DNA from: Campylobacter geochelonis
GTDB lineage: Bacteria > Campylobacterota > Campylobacteria > Campylobacterales > Campylobacteraceae
Reading direction: 5' to 3'
Length of the DNA stretch: 64,000 nt
Assembly (NCBI RefSeq): GCF_013201685.1
Contig: NZ_CP053844.1
Coordinates: 1,488,001-1,552,000 of the forward strand
Part shown: positions 26,430 through 36,369 of the stretch, piece by piece
How positions within the stretch are numbered: position 1 is the first letter of the stretch
Layout of the letters: every line of letters starts with the position of its first letter
Notes under the pieces: model-generated
What the model saw: only the letters and a program-made list of their open reading frames with translations
Told to the model about the DNA's origin: nothing
Databases searched by the model: none
Program-made: the position numbers and the translations under genes

Positions 26430-26984
26430 TTAGTACTTTGCTTTTGGCGCTTTATAGTTTTCTATCGCTTTTAAAAGCTCGTCAAAATCGTCTTTTATGA
26501 TAACCATATCAAGGAATTTTTTACCGATAAATCCGCTATCGCTTGCAAATTTAACAAAGTCAAAAAGCTTGTCATAAAAGCCATTTATGTTTAAAAATGC
26601 GATTGGTTTTTCATGATATCCAAGTTGCGCGTGAGTCCAAACCTCAAAAACTTCTTCAAACGTTCCAAGCCCGCCTGGCAACGTTATAAACGCCTCGCAC
26701 ATATCGCTCATAAGGGCTTTTCGCTCATGCATAGTTTTAACTGTTATTAGGTTACTAACAGCTTCATTTCCCATCTCTTTATCGTATAAAAGCTCTGGAA
26801 TTATGCCTATTATCTCGCCATTTTCCTCTAAAACTCCACTAGCAACCCCACCCATTATCCCAACTGCTCCACCACCATAAATCACAGTGTGTTTTCTGCG
26901 TGCTAAAAATGAGCCAAATTCTTTTGCTATGGCGTAAAACTCGCTGTTTCCACTACTTGAACCACAAAAAATAGTAACTCTCAA
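26430..26984 (-). CDS. LOG family protein (TIGR00730), nucleoside 5'-monophosphate phosphoribohydrolase-like
   Basis: 184-residue Rossmann-fold protein with the family motif PGGLGTFEEVFE (about residues 100-111) and GGGAVGIMGGVASG near 37-50. LOG proteins cleave N6-modified adenosine monophosphates to free cytokinin-type base and ribose phosphate; bacterial homologues often act on AMP. The start is a TTG at 26984 with AAGGATATATT in front. It stands alone. Confidence 0.9.
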   Translation of the reverse strand: MRVTIFCGSSSGNSEFYAIAKEFGSFLARRKHTVIYGGGAVGIMGGVASGVLEENGEIIGIIPELLYDKEMGNEAVSNLITVKTMHERKALMSDMCEAFITLPGGLGTFEEVFEVWTHAQLGYHEKPIAFLNINGFYDKLFDFVKFASDSGFIGKKFLDMVIIKDDFDELLKAIENYKAPKAKY

Positions 26985-27126
26985 AATATATCCTTAAAAA
27001 AGTTTTATTTTAGATATAATACTTTAAATTTTCAAAAACTGCCATAAATTTAGCCGAATTTGAAAAATTTATACCAAATTTTACACTTAAATTTATGAAA
27101 GGCTTAGACAAATTTCTTCTTAAACT

Positions 27127-28326
27127 ATGAAAAAATATCTAAATTTATTAAAATCAAACCAAACCGTTCGCCTACTATCGATAATCCAGCTTATATGCTA
27201 CTTTGGCATGTGGTTTAGCCATATAGGTATTTTTACCCTTTTAATCGAGCTTAACGCCGAAGTTTGGATGATAAGCTTAACGGCTGCTATGGCGTTTATC
27301 CCAAGCGTGATTTTAGCGCCATTTAGTGGAGTGATAATCGATAAATTTAAAGCCTTGCCGCTTTTGATGATATTTATGGTTATCGAAGCGGTTACTATCT
27401 TAATGCTTCTTTTTATAAACGACCTTAGCTACTTTTGGTTTTTACAAGTTTTGGTTTTCCTTAGAATGGGAGTTGGTGGGATTTATTTTCAAGTTGAGAT
27501 GAGCTTGCTTCCAAAAATTTTAAACAAAGATGAGCTAAAACTAGCTAACGAAATTCACTCGATAATCTGGGGAGTTTGCTACACAGCCGGAATGGGTTTA
27601 GCTGGAATTTTTATACACTTTTTTGGAATTTATACTTCGTTTTTGGTGGATTTTTTCATATATGTCGTTGGAATTTACCTGCTAACTCGCATAAAACTTG
27701 ATGAGAAAAAAAGCGCATCAAACGTAAAAGCGATAAATATGATAAAAGAAGGTATTTTATATATCAAGTCAAATCCGCTCTTAGCAAATCTTATCTTAGT
27801 TCACGCATTTGTCGCGGTTACGGCATACGACGCGCTTATAAGCATCATGGCTGATCATCAGTATAAAGGCATTTTAAGCACAGCTTTGATAATCGGTTTA
27901 ATAAACACAATGAGAGCTTTAGGACTTGTTGCTGGGCCTATACTGCTAAGTAAATTTGTAAATAACAGAACGCTTTTTTGGCTATTTTTAGGCGAGGCGG
28001 CTGGCATTGTTTTTTGGGCGGTTTTGCAGTTTAACTTCTATATAAGTTTTATCGGACTATTCTTTGCTGGGCTTTGCACATCGGTGGTTTGGTCTTATAC
28101 TTATACATTAGTGCAAACGCATTGTGATAAAAAATACTACGGTAGAGTTGTTGCATATGTTGATATGATATATCTTGGAACAGCTGCCATAACCTCCCTT
28201 ATGACCGGGCTTTTGTATAGTTTAGGGCTTGGAACTTTTGGTATAACAATGCTAATAGCTATATTTTTCATACTAGCGGCATTTTACTACAAATGGGTTT
28301 ATAAAAAATGGCTAAGAAATGGCTAG
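27127..28326 (+). CDS. major facilitator superfamily transporter
   Basis: 399 residues with about 11-12 membrane helices. The N-terminal half keeps the loop A-P-F-S-G-V-I-I-D-K-F-K between helices 2 and 3. It looks like the MFS_3/enterobactin exporter (EntS-like) class of drug or metabolite exporters, but substrate and direction cannot be read. No good ribosome site was seen before the ATG. It is divergent from the LOG gene. Confidence 0.85.
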   Translation: MKKYLNLLKSNQTVRLLSIIQLICYFGMWFSHIGIFTLLIELNAEVWMISLTAAMAFIPSVILAPFSGVIIDKFKALPLLMIFMVIEAVTILMLLFINDLSYFWFLQVLVFLRMGVGGIYFQVEMSLLPKILNKDELKLANEIHSIIWGVCYTAGMGLAGIFIHFFGIYTSFLVDFFIYVVGIYLLTRIKLDEKKSASNVKAINMIKEGILYIKSNPLLANLILVHAFVAVTAYDALISIMADHQYKGILSTALIIGLINTMRALGLVAGPILLSKFVNNRTLFWLFLGEAAGIVFWAVLQFNFYISFIGLFFAGLCTSVVWSYTYTLVQTHCDKKYYGRVVAYVDMIYLGTAAITSLMTGLLYSLGLGTFGITMLIAIFFILAAFYYKWVYKKWLRNG

Positions 28327-28979
28327 TTTGGTTTTATTCTAGCTTTTAAATTTTGCTAAATTTTTAAAAATAACAAAGATTTATTTTGATATAAAATGCG
28401 TTGATTTTGATTTGTTTTAATCATATTATAAAGACATTTTGCCAAAAATAGTTTAAGAAATTAAGAATTTATAAATAAATATAAAAATCAAATTTAAACA
28501 AATTTAGGCATTTAATCTGCAAATTTTTTATAATATAGCGTTTAAACCTATGTTTTTGTTAAATTTAAATCACTATTTTATAAAATATCGATTTTAAACA
28601 CAAATTTTTAATCCTTTTAAACTCAATTTTAAAAAACTCAACCTATACGCCCATTTTATAGTGTAAATTCTAGCAATACTTTAAGCATTTTTAAAACTTT
28701 AACTTAAATTAATAAGCTTTAAAAATATTAAATTTAAACAACCAAATCGTTTTTAAAATATTAAGAAATATATAAATTTAAACACTTTAAAATGCATTTC
28801 GCACAATCTTAAAGCTCATAAAATAAAATTCAAATGGTGAAATTTAAAAAATTTCCTAGTGAATTTAGTGTCATCAAAGCTCTAAAATTTAGGAGATTAA
28901 AAAGAAAAAGTATTTAAATTTAACTTTTAATAAAATGCAATAAATACAGCATTTAAAATCTTTTTAAACTGTTAATTAT
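28327..28979. other. 650-base AT-rich region without genes
   Basis: Dense in TTTAAA/AAATTT words and stops in all frames. No ORF, RNA-like element or strong hairpin before the terminator at 28980. Probably spacer or fully decayed DNA between the transporter gene and the amidohydrolase. Confidence 0.5.
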
Positions 28980-29017
28980 AAAATCCTTGACAGCAAATTT
29001 GCAAAATCAAGGATTTT
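28980..29017 (-). terminator. terminator after the amidohydrolase gene
   Basis: AAAATCCTTGA (28980-28990) and TCAAGGATTTT (29007-29017) form a perfect 11-base stem. On the minus strand TTTTATAATT follows, 67 bases beyond the stop codon. Confidence 0.75.
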
Positions 29018-29083
29018 AATTAAATTTTAATGAGCTTTTGCGTTAAAATTTTAAAATGTTAAATTTTAAATCGCAAGTCAAAT

Positions 29084-30424
29084 TTATGCCAAAGTATTTT
29101 TAACGATAACGCCATCTTTTATAATAACTTTAAATGTATCTTCATATTTTGACAAGACAAATATATCTTTTAATGGATCGCCATCGATTAAAATCAAGTC
29201 CGCATAAGCGTCATTTTTAACTCGACCAAGTTCATGCTCACCGTAAGGATCGCGGTTTTTACTCATTTTAAACAACTCACAGTTGTTACTTGTCGCAAGT
29301 CGCAAAGTCTCAAGCTCGCCAATCTCACTAGCAAACAGACATAACATAAAATTTTGTCCTTTTGCTTGAGCTGGATTAAACAAACAATCCGTTCCAAAAG
29401 CAAACCTACAGTTGTGCTTTTTAGCGTATTTTACGGCATTTCTCCATGCTTTGTTAAGGATAGCTCCTTTTGGGCTTTTTGGTGCTGGGCTAAACTCATT
29501 ATACTCAAACGGTTGAAGCGACAACCATGCTTTATCTTTTGCCATTCTAGCGACTGTTTTTTCGCTAACTAACTGTCCGTGTTCGATAGATTTAACACCG
29601 CCATCAAGCGCTCTATTTATACCATTATCATCATAAACATGCGCACAAACATAAGTTCCCCAATCACTCGCCGCATCAACAGCTGCTTTTATCTCATCTA
29701 CTCTAAACTGAATGCTATCGAGTGGATCAAAAGCGCTGATAACACCACCGCCAACGCCGATTTTAATCTGACTTGCGCCTTTTTTAAGCTGCTGTCTAAC
29801 CGCGCGAAGAACCTCTGGAACGCCATCGGCGACTTTAAATTCGCCCATTCGCTCTAAAATTCCACTACACTCGCAACATCCATCTGTATTTGCAGTAACT
29901 GGCGTAAAGTCGCCATGACCGCTAGTTTGAGAGATAAACGCACCACTTGGATAAATTCTAGGACCATATATAATGCCCGAATCAATCGCAGTTTTTATCC
30001 CAAAAACAGCTCCCGCCATATCTCTAACTGTGGTAAATCCTCGCATAACTGTATCGCGCGCACCGTTGATTGCGTTTGCGTAAAAAAGACCAGGATCTGG
30101 CAAGTTTACACTATCAAGCTCTGAGGCTGCAAACATCACGTGCCAGTGCGCATCTGTTAGTCCAGGCATAAGAAATTTGCCTTTTGCATCGATTATGGTA
30201 GTATCTTTTAGTGTAGTTTCATCTATTTTGTCGGCTACGTTTTTGATGATGTTGTTCTCTATAAGCACATCTTTTGCGCCTTTTAGTAAATTTACCCCAT
30301 CAAAAACTTGTGCGTTTTTTATAAGTATTAGTTTTTGAGTTTGCTCTTTTGCTAGTAAATTTTCATTTAACAAAAGCACTCCGCCTAACGCGCCTAAACC
30401 CTTTAAAACTTCTCTCCTGTTCAT
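29084..30424 (-). CDS. Tat-exported metal-dependent amidohydrolase
   Basis: 446 residues from the ATG at 30424 (AAGGAGATAAA in front; the in-frame codons further upstream are untranslated leader). It begins M-N-R-R-E-V-L-K-G-L-G-A-L-G-G-V-L-L-L, a twin-arginine signal, so the folded enzyme is exported. Metal ligands of the amidohydrolase fold are visible: DAHWHV (H-x-H), CAHVYDD, SIEHGQL and FGTDCLF. The closest types are imidazolonepropionase-like/Xaa-Pro dipeptidase-like amidohydrolases; substrate unknown. It stands alone with a clear terminator. Confidence 0.88.
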   Translation of the reverse strand: MNRREVLKGLGALGGVLLLNENLLAKEQTQKLILIKNAQVFDGVNLLKGAKDVLIENNIIKNVADKIDETTLKDTTIIDAKGKFLMPGLTDAHWHVMFAASELDSVNLPDPGLFYANAINGARDTVMRGFTTVRDMAGAVFGIKTAIDSGIIYGPRIYPSGAFISQTSGHGDFTPVTANTDGCCECSGILERMGEFKVADGVPEVLRAVRQQLKKGASQIKIGVGGGVISAFDPLDSIQFRVDEIKAAVDAASDWGTYVCAHVYDDNGINRALDGGVKSIEHGQLVSEKTVARMAKDKAWLSLQPFEYNEFSPAPKSPKGAILNKAWRNAVKYAKKHNCRFAFGTDCLFNPAQAKGQNFMLCLFASEIGELETLRLATSNNCELFKMSKNRDPYGEHELGRVKNDAYADLILIDGDPLKDIFVLSKYEDTFKVIIKDGVIVKNTLA

Positions 30425-30570
30425 TTTATCTCCTTGAAATAATATATCTATAAATTTTAGCACTTTTTGCTTATTTTATTTTTAATCAAAATATAAAGAA
30501 ATTAAAATTATTTTATACTTAAACAGAAATAAATTTAATGGAGATTTTACTAAATTTGTATTTTATAAGC

Positions 30571-30975
30571 TTAAGATTTATCAAAAAATATACCATAAAT
30601 GATAGCTCCTAAGGGCATCAAAGCTATGCCTATAGAAAAAGCAGCGACATTTAAAAAAGCATATTTTGCAAGCAGATAAAAGCTACCCCCAAGAAAGAGA
30701 TAGCCTAAGATTTTAAGTGGGGAAAAAAATGTTATAGCGCTAGCTTTTGCTCCTATTTTTTGAACTTCATCATCTTCGCCCAAATCATCGTATTTGCCAC
30801 TGTAAATTTCGTTTTCAATTCTATTTTTGTATGATTTAAACGACGCATAAGCTATAAAAATAGATATAAAAAACGAAATTTGCGAATTTAACAACCAGTT
30901 TCTACCCATCATAATACAAACAAGAATCAAAATACAATCAAGCAAAGCATAAATTTTAAACAATTTTAGCTCCAT
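30571..30975 (-). CDS. small integral membrane protein of the hemL operon
   Basis: 134 residues with two pairs of hydrophobic helices (about 6-22, 27-44, 82-100 and 105-127) separated by an acidic loop. Its start overlaps the end of the AtpZ/AtpI-like gene by 10 bases. I recall an integral membrane protein at the same place next to hemL in C. jejuni. Function unknown. Confidence 0.7.
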   Translation of the reverse strand: MELKLFKIYALLDCILILVCIMMGRNWLLNSQISFFISIFIAYASFKSYKNRIENEIYSGKYDDLGEDDEVQKIGAKASAITFFSPLKILGYLFLGGSFYLLAKYAFLNVAAFSIGIALMPLGAIIYGIFFDKS

Positions 30976-31289
30976 TTTTCATCCTCATCCTCAGCATCAA
31001 ATTTAGCATTTTGTTTATCTAATACATCTTGATATTGCTTGTATTTTGGGTCGTTTTCTAAGTCCTTCATATCTTGCATTTGAACTTTATACGCTCTATA
31101 AATGTTTAAAAAAGCAGCCCCAACTCCACAAAATGCAAAAAACCAAAAGAAAAACTTAAACCCAGTCCATTTAGAAACATAATACCCCATCAAAACCCCT
31201 ATCGCAACAGCCGCGACGATAGAGATTCCAAGACTTAAAGCATTTGCTCCACGAACGATTTTGTTTAAATTTTTAGTTATTCTTTTCAT
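30966..31289 (-). CDS. AtpZ/AtpI-like small membrane protein
   Basis: 107 residues with two membrane helices (about 16-36 and 43-65), the first glycine-rich (I-G-V-L-M-G-Y-Y-V), then a charged, partly coiled tail ending E-D-E-D-E-K-W-S. The helix pattern fits the AtpZ/AtpI accessory proteins of ATP synthase, but no atp genes are nearby. The start overlaps the hemL stop (ATGA). Confidence 0.65.
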   Translation of the reverse strand: MKRITKNLNKIVRGANALSLGISIVAAVAIGVLMGYYVSKWTGFKFFFWFFAFCGVGAAFLNIYRAYKVQMQDMKDLENDPKYKQYQDVLDKQNAKFDAEDEDEKWS

Positions 31290-32560
31290 AATGTTTTCAT
31301 AACTTTTCTAGCTTTTTTAAGTGCGAATTCTATATCTTTTCTGCTCATAGCAGCGCATATAAAGCCTGTTTCAAACTGGCTTGGAGCTAGAAAAATACCC
31401 TCATTTATCATGCCTGTATGAAATTTAGCAAACTTTTTAGTGTCACTTTTTAGCGCATCATCGTAGTTTTTAACCTCAAATTCGTTAAAAAAGTAGCCAA
31501 ACATCGAGCCACGAACGCAAATTTGAAGATAAACCCCACACTCATCAGCTATCTCTTTTAACCCTGTCATAAACAAAGTTGCCAAGCTTTCAAGCTCGCT
31601 ATATAGGTTTTCACTCTCATTTATCTTAGTTAAAGACGCAATTCCAGCTGCCATAGCCACTGGATTTCCACTTAGCGTTCCTGCTTGATAAACCGCTCCT
31701 AGTGGACTTATGTGGTTCATTATCTCCTCTTTTCCAGCAAAAGCAGCCACATTCATACCGCCACCTATAACCTTACCAAACGTAACTATATCGCCCTTTA
31801 CGCCATAAATTCCATAACTTCCAAGCTTGCTAGCACGATATCCGCTCATAACCTCATCTAAAATCAAAACTATATTTTTCTCATCACAAATTTTTCTAAG
31901 CTCTTTTAAAAACTGCTTATCGGCTGGAACTAAGCCCATATTTCCAGCAACTGGCTCGATGATGATAGTTCCTATGTTATGATTTTCTTTGAGTATATTT
32001 TTTACACTTTCGATGTCGTTATAAATAGCTAAATATGTGTTTTTTGCCACATCTTGAGGCACTCCAGCGCTACTTGAGTTTCCAAAAGTAGTTGCCCCGC
32101 TTCCGGCTTTTACCAACAAACTATCGCTATGTCCATGATAACAACCTTCAAATTTAATAATCCCATCTTTGCCACTAAAGCCCCGCGCAAGGCGGATTGC
32201 ACTCATTGTAGCTTCTGTGCCACTACTTACGAAACGAATTTTATCAAGATAGTCAAACTGCTCTAAAACTATCTTTGCAAGCTTAGTTTCAAGTGGGCTT
32301 GAAGCTCCAAAGCTTAAACCATTTTTTGCCGTTTTAATAACAGCATTTTGAATATCTTTATCAGCATGACCAAATATCAAAGGCCCCCAGCTTTGGACAA
32401 AATCAAGGTATTTTTTGCCCTCTACATCATATATAAAAGCTCCTTTTGCTCGCTCTACCATAAACGGTTCGCTTCCAACGCTTCCAAAAGCCCTAACAGG
32501 CGAATCAACTCCACCTGGGATGTATTTTTTAGCCTCTAAAAAAGCCTCGTGATTTGTCAT
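31286..32560 (-). CDS. hemL: glutamate-1-semialdehyde 2,1-aminomutase
   Basis: Makes 5-aminolevulinate, the heme precursor, by the C5 route. 424 residues, PLP fold-type I. The N-terminal PGGVDSPVRAF is characteristic of the family. The PLP lysine is expected in TFGKVIGGG (about residue 264), and D-E-V is in V-L-I-L-D-E-V-M-S-G. AAGGAG before the ATG; the stop of the upstream cytochrome gene overlaps the start. Confidence 0.96.
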   Translation of the reverse strand: MTNHEAFLEAKKYIPGGVDSPVRAFGSVGSEPFMVERAKGAFIYDVEGKKYLDFVQSWGPLIFGHADKDIQNAVIKTAKNGLSFGASSPLETKLAKIVLEQFDYLDKIRFVSSGTEATMSAIRLARGFSGKDGIIKFEGCYHGHSDSLLVKAGSGATTFGNSSSAGVPQDVAKNTYLAIYNDIESVKNILKENHNIGTIIIEPVAGNMGLVPADKQFLKELRKICDEKNIVLILDEVMSGYRASKLGSYGIYGVKGDIVTFGKVIGGGMNVAAFAGKEEIMNHISPLGAVYQAGTLSGNPVAMAAGIASLTKINESENLYSELESLATLFMTGLKEIADECGVYLQICVRGSMFGYFFNEFEVKNYDDALKSDTKKFAKFHTGMINEGIFLAPSQFETGFICAAMSRKDIEFALKKARKVMKTL

Positions 32561-32913
32561 TTTTTCTCCTTATTTATCTCTTTTAAATATTTATATAAAA
32601 CTATAATTTCATTTTGCGTTAAAAAATAGCTCGGCATTACACCTTTTGGCTCTACTATACCATCGGCAAATTCTTGCAATGAGAGCGAATTTATCGCTGG
32701 CGCTTTAAGAACTTTTTCATCTTTTTTTTCTGAAGTTTGGTTATACTCTTTATATTTGCTGATTATCATGCCCTCGCCTTTTAACCCATGACATCTGTTA
32801 CAGCCAATCCCACGCGGATTTTTATAAAGCATATTTCCATACTCAAGATCTGTTATAAAACTCTCACTTAACAACACGCTACAAAACACCGATAAAACAA
32901 GCAAAACACGCAT
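32557..32913 (-). CDS. small monoheme c-type cytochrome
   Basis: 118 residues from the ATG at 32913: a signal peptide (M-R-V-L-L-V-L-S-V-F-C-S-V-L-L-S), then G-C-N-R-C-H-G at about residue 37-43, one CxxCH heme site. A conserved V-M-P-S-Y-F near residue 95 supplies the likely methionine ligand. The in-frame extension upstream to 33012 has no signal-like sequence and is unlikely. First gene before hemL; electron-transfer partner unknown. Confidence 0.8.
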   Translation of the reverse strand: MRVLLVLSVFCSVLLSESFITDLEYGNMLYKNPRGIGCNRCHGLKGEGMIISKYKEYNQTSEKKDEKVLKAPAINSLSLQEFADGIVEPKGVMPSYFLTQNEIIVLYKYLKEINKEKK

Positions 32914-33113
32914 CAAACTCACTCTAAAATTTTTTCTTATAATACACTTTTTGAGTTTAAATTTAGGTAAAGTTATAGTTTTAAAAAAGATATAAAAATA
33001 TAAAGATTGCAAAGAAAAACTAAAATTTTTACAAGCTAAATTTAAACTATGTGTTAAACTTTTAATCTAAATTTAGATATTATACGCTTTTAAAACCATA
33101 AAAAAGGTATAAA

Positions 33114-33968
33114 ATGACACTAATAGATGGAAAAGCCATAAGCGCAAAAGTCAAAGATGAAGTTAGGCTTGAAGCACTAAATTTAGCCTCAAAAGGCGTT
33201 AAACCAGGACTTGCAGTTATCCTTGTAGGAGAAGATAAAGCAAGTCAAACTTATGTCGCTTCAAAAGAAAAAGCGTGTATCGCATGCGAAATCAACTCTA
33301 TAATGCACCGCTTAGATGCCGATACTAGCGAAGAAATGCTTTTAAATTTAATAAAAGATTTAAACGAAGATGAGCTAGTTGATGGTATTTTAGTTCAACT
33401 TCCACTTCCAAAACACATCAACACAGACAAAGTTTTAGAAACGATTTGTCCTGATAAAGATGTCGATGGCTTTCATGCTGTAAATGTCGGTCGCTTGGTT
33501 AGTGGACTTGATGGCTTTGTGCCTTGTACTCCACTTGGAGTTATGCGACTTTTAAAAGAGTATGGCATCGAAGTAGCCGGTAAAAACGCCGTTATCATCG
33601 GACGAAGTAATATAGTTGGAAAGCCTATGGCAAATTTACTTTTAAACGCAAGTGCGACAGTTACGATAACTCATAGCAAAACTAAAAATTTAAGCGATAT
33701 CACTAAAAAAGCCGATATCATCGTAGCAGCTATCGGCAAACCAAATTTCTTAAAAGCTGATATGATAAGCGATGGCGCTGTTGTCGTGGATGTTGGAATC
33801 AACCGCCTTGAAGATGGCAAACTTGTAGGAGATGTTGATTTTCAAGCAGTTGCGCCAAAATGCTCATTTATAACTCCAGTTCCAGGTGGTGTTGGTCCTA
33901 TGACAATAGCTATGCTTCTTCAAAACACCATAACTTCAGCTAAAAACCGCTTAGCGAGAAAGAGATAG
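33114..33968 (+). CDS. folD: bifunctional methylenetetrahydrofolate dehydrogenase/cyclohydrolase
   Basis: Interconverts methylene-, methenyl- and formyl-tetrahydrofolate with NADP. 284 residues. The motif YVASKEKACIACEI holds the catalytic lysine, GRSNIVGKPMANLL is the NADP site, and PGGVGPMTIAMLLQNT is the family C-terminal signature. AAAGGTATAAA before the ATG; lepB begins at the base after its stop. Confidence 0.97.
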   Translation: MTLIDGKAISAKVKDEVRLEALNLASKGVKPGLAVILVGEDKASQTYVASKEKACIACEINSIMHRLDADTSEEMLLNLIKDLNEDELVDGILVQLPLPKHINTDKVLETICPDKDVDGFHAVNVGRLVSGLDGFVPCTPLGVMRLLKEYGIEVAGKNAVIIGRSNIVGKPMANLLLNASATVTITHSKTKNLSDITKKADIIVAAIGKPNFLKADMISDGAVVVDVGINRLEDGKLVGDVDFQAVAPKCSFITPVPGGVGPMTIAMLLQNTITSAKNRLARKR

Positions 33969-34805
33969 ATGAAAAAAATATTTAGTAAAATTTATGATTT
34001 TTCAAGCAGCTGGACTGGCACGATAATAATCGTTTTATTTGTGATATTTTTTGTAGCACAAGCCTTTGTCATACCGAGTGGCTCGATGAAAAATACACTT
34101 TTAGTTGGGGATTTTTTGTTCGTTAAAAAATTCTCTTATGGAATACCAACACCACATATCCCTTGGCTTGAAGTTCCGGTTGCGCCTGATTTTGATGGTG
34201 ATGGACATATATTAAAAGGCGATATGCCACGCCGTGGAGATATCGTTGTATTTCGTTATCCACCAGATCCAAAACTTCACTTTGTTAAAAGAAATTTCGC
34301 TGTTGGTGGGGATGAAGTGATTTTTACTTCAAAAAGTATGTATCTACGCCCTCACGAAGGGGATAAATACATAGATGAAAACTACGATAAAAAAGATATA
34401 GTTATACTAAATGGGGTTAAATTTGTAAAAGAGCCATATAAATTTAAAGGGATACACTATAGCGATAAAATCGACATTTTACCAACTACAATCAGAGCTT
34501 TAGAAAGTGGCAAATTTTCTATGCAGCCGATGTATGTAAAAGAGTTGCCACAACTTTATAGTGGGCTAGATTTTAACGCATACTATAAAAAAGTGCCAAA
34601 TGGTGAGTTTTTTATGATAGGCGATAACAGAGATGACTCAAACGATAGCCGTTTTTGGGGAAGTGTTCCGTATAAATTTATAGTTGGAAAGCCTTGGTTT
34701 ATATATTTTAGCTGGGATAAAAACAAAAAAATTCGTTGGGAAAGAATCGGTCGCTTCGTAGATACCGTGCAAAATAATGAAAAATTTATCCACGAACAAC
34801 CTTAA
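33969..34805 (+). CDS. lepB: signal peptidase I
   Basis: Membrane-bound leader peptidase that removes signal peptides. 278 residues with one N-terminal membrane helix (about 14-34), the catalytic serine in P-S-G-S-M-K-N-T-L (about residue 38), the catalytic lysine in H-F-V-K-R (about residue 100), and the conserved MIGDNRDDSNDSRFWG near residue 218. Directly follows folD, an arrangement I recall from C. jejuni (lepP). Confidence 0.96.
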   Translation: MKKIFSKIYDFSSSWTGTIIIVLFVIFFVAQAFVIPSGSMKNTLLVGDFLFVKKFSYGIPTPHIPWLEVPVAPDFDGDGHILKGDMPRRGDIVVFRYPPDPKLHFVKRNFAVGGDEVIFTSKSMYLRPHEGDKYIDENYDKKDIVILNGVKFVKEPYKFKGIHYSDKIDILPTTIRALESGKFSMQPMYVKELPQLYSGLDFNAYYKKVPNGEFFMIGDNRDDSNDSRFWGSVPYKFIVGKPWFIYFSWDKNKKIRWERIGRFVDTVQNNEKFIHEQP

Positions 34806-34812
34806 AAGCAAG

Positions 34813-34841
34813 ATTTATATCGGTGTAAAGCCGGTATAAAT
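34813..34841 (+). terminator. hairpin after lepB
   Basis: ATTTATATCGG (34813-34823) and CCGGTATAAAT (34831-34841) pair with one wobble around TGTAAAG, seven bases after the lepB stop; AT-rich sequence follows. Confidence 0.6.
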
Positions 34842-34923
34842 TTATCCCATTTTAAATTTAATATTGCTTATTTAACGCTTAAAACTGTTTAGCCAAAAGA
34901 GCCATCATTACAAAAGGATAAAA

Positions 34924-35559
34924 ATGCAAAACCTAAGCCCAACTCAGCTTCTAACCCTTGCTGTAGTTTTAATCATCTCAATCGTAGGTCATGAGATAGC
35001 GCACGGATATATCGCTTATAAATTTGGCGATAACACCGCTAAAAACGCAGGTCGCTTGAGTTTAAATCCACTTTTGCATGTCGATATTATAGGAACTATT
35101 TTAGTTCCAGCGATTTTATATATCGCTGGTGGAGTTATTTTTGGTTGGGCAAAACCAGTTCCTATAAACACCAAAACGGTTATCCAAAATGGTGGATATA
35201 AAGCCGCTATTTTGGTAAGTTTAGCTGGAATTTGCTACAACCTTGTTTTAGCAATCTTATCCTTTTTGCTACTTCATTTTAACTTAGCGCCAGAGTATGC
35301 GCTAAATTTTATCTTTATGGCGCTAACGATTAATATCATTTTAGCTATTTTTAACCTCTACCCTATCCCGCCACTTGATGGCTCTCACGCACTTGGATAT
35401 CTTGCTAGGATGTTTGGATTTAACGGTTTTGCAAATTTTTACGACAGTTTGTCAAAATACTCACTTATCGTTATTATAGTCATTATCATCTCGCCAGTTG
35501 GAGAGTATGTTTTTTATCCGATTTCTCAAATTTTAAAGAGCATTATCGCTTTAATCTGA
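34924..35559 (+). CDS. site-2 protease family (M50) membrane metalloprotease
   Basis: 211 residues with five to six membrane helices. The zinc motif H-E-I-A-H-G lies at about residues 22-27 in the first helix, and the distal zinc ligand in N-L-Y-P-I-P-P-L-D-G-S-H-A near residue 143-155. No PDZ domain, so it belongs to the small S2P group rather than RseP. Likely cleaves within membranes; substrate unknown. AAAGGATAAAA before the ATG. Confidence 0.9.
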   Translation: MQNLSPTQLLTLAVVLIISIVGHEIAHGYIAYKFGDNTAKNAGRLSLNPLLHVDIIGTILVPAILYIAGGVIFGWAKPVPINTKTVIQNGGYKAAILVSLAGICYNLVLAILSFLLLHFNLAPEYALNFIFMALTINIILAIFNLYPIPPLDGSHALGYLARMFGFNGFANFYDSLSKYSLIVIIVIIISPVGEYVFYPISQILKSIIALI

Positions 35560-35575
35560 ATTAACAAAATTTGAG

Positions 35576-35581
35576 TATAAT
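35576..35581 (+). promoter_or_regulatory. -10 element before rpiB
   Basis: TATAAT 33 bases ahead of the rpiB ATG. The genes that follow overlap or nearly touch down to ychF, so this may be the promoter of the whole run. Confidence 0.5.
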
Positions 35582-35613
35582 ACAGTCGTTTTAATAAAAA
35601 TTTAGGTATTTAT

Positions 35614-36060
35614 ATGAATATTAAAAGAATTTACATAGCAAGCGATCATGCTGGGTTTTTAGTCAAAGATGAGAGCAAAAAGTTGCTTTTGGATTTAGGA
35701 TTTGAGGTTGTTGATTTGGGTGCAAATAGCGCTGAAGTTAGTGTTGATTATCCTGATTTTGCTCAAATTTTATGCCAAAAAGTCGCAAACGAAGATGAAG
35801 CTTATGGCGTTTTAATATGTGGAACTGGAATTGGCATAAGCATAGCCGCAAACAGAAATCCAGACATTAGATGTGCGCTATGCCACGATACTTTCACAGC
35901 CACTATGGCAAGAGAGCACAACGATGCAAATGTGCTAGCATATGGCGCAAGAGTCGTTGGAATGGGCGTAGTTCAAGAGATGTTAAAAGCCTTTTTTTCG
36001 ACAGAATTTGCAGGTGGAAGGCATCAAAAACGAGTCGATAAGCTAGGATGTTGTTGCTAG
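35614..36060 (+). CDS. rpiB: ribose-5-phosphate isomerase B
   Basis: Interconverts ribose 5-phosphate and ribulose 5-phosphate. 148 residues with Y-I-A-S-D-H-A-G-F (residues 7-15), the catalytic cysteine in I-C-G-T-G-I-G-I-S near 69-77, and R-E-H-N-D-A-N-V-L-A. First of the run rpiB, 102-residue protein, apt, dedA, pepA, ychF, which I recall in the same order in C. jejuni. Confidence 0.95.
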   Translation: MNIKRIYIASDHAGFLVKDESKKLLLDLGFEVVDLGANSAEVSVDYPDFAQILCQKVANEDEAYGVLICGTGIGISIAANRNPDIRCALCHDTFTATMAREHNDANVLAYGARVVGMGVVQEMLKAFFSTEFAGGRHQKRVDKLGCCC

Positions 36061-36369
36061 ATGAAAGCTCTACTTATAATTTTATGCGCTATTTTATTTG
36101 TGGTTGTTGTGCTAAATTTTCTAAAAAGAAAAAAGCTTGAAACTAGGATTAGCCGTTTAACCAAAGACATAGAAGCATTAAATGAAATAGTAGAAAAACT
36201 TAAACTAAATTTAAAAACTAGCATCGATACTATGGCTTTACTTGAAGAGCATAGAAAAAGGCTAGAAAACAAAACTACAATTTTACAAATCAGAAACACA
36301 AAACTAAAACTCCAAAACGATAATTTTAAAAAATTTCAAAAGGCAAAAGATGATAGAAATGACAAATGA
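36061..36369 (+). CDS. small membrane-anchored coiled-coil protein
   Basis: 102 residues: one N-terminal membrane helix (about 3-21), then a charged helix predicted as coiled coil (about 24-100). Starts at the base after rpiB and overlaps apt by 20 bases. I recall a similar small protein here in C. jejuni. Function unknown. Confidence 0.75.
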   Translation: MKALLIILCAILFVVVVLNFLKRKKLETRISRLTKDIEALNEIVEKLKLNLKTSIDTMALLEEHRKRLENKTTILQIRNTKLKLQNDNFKKFQKAKDDRNDK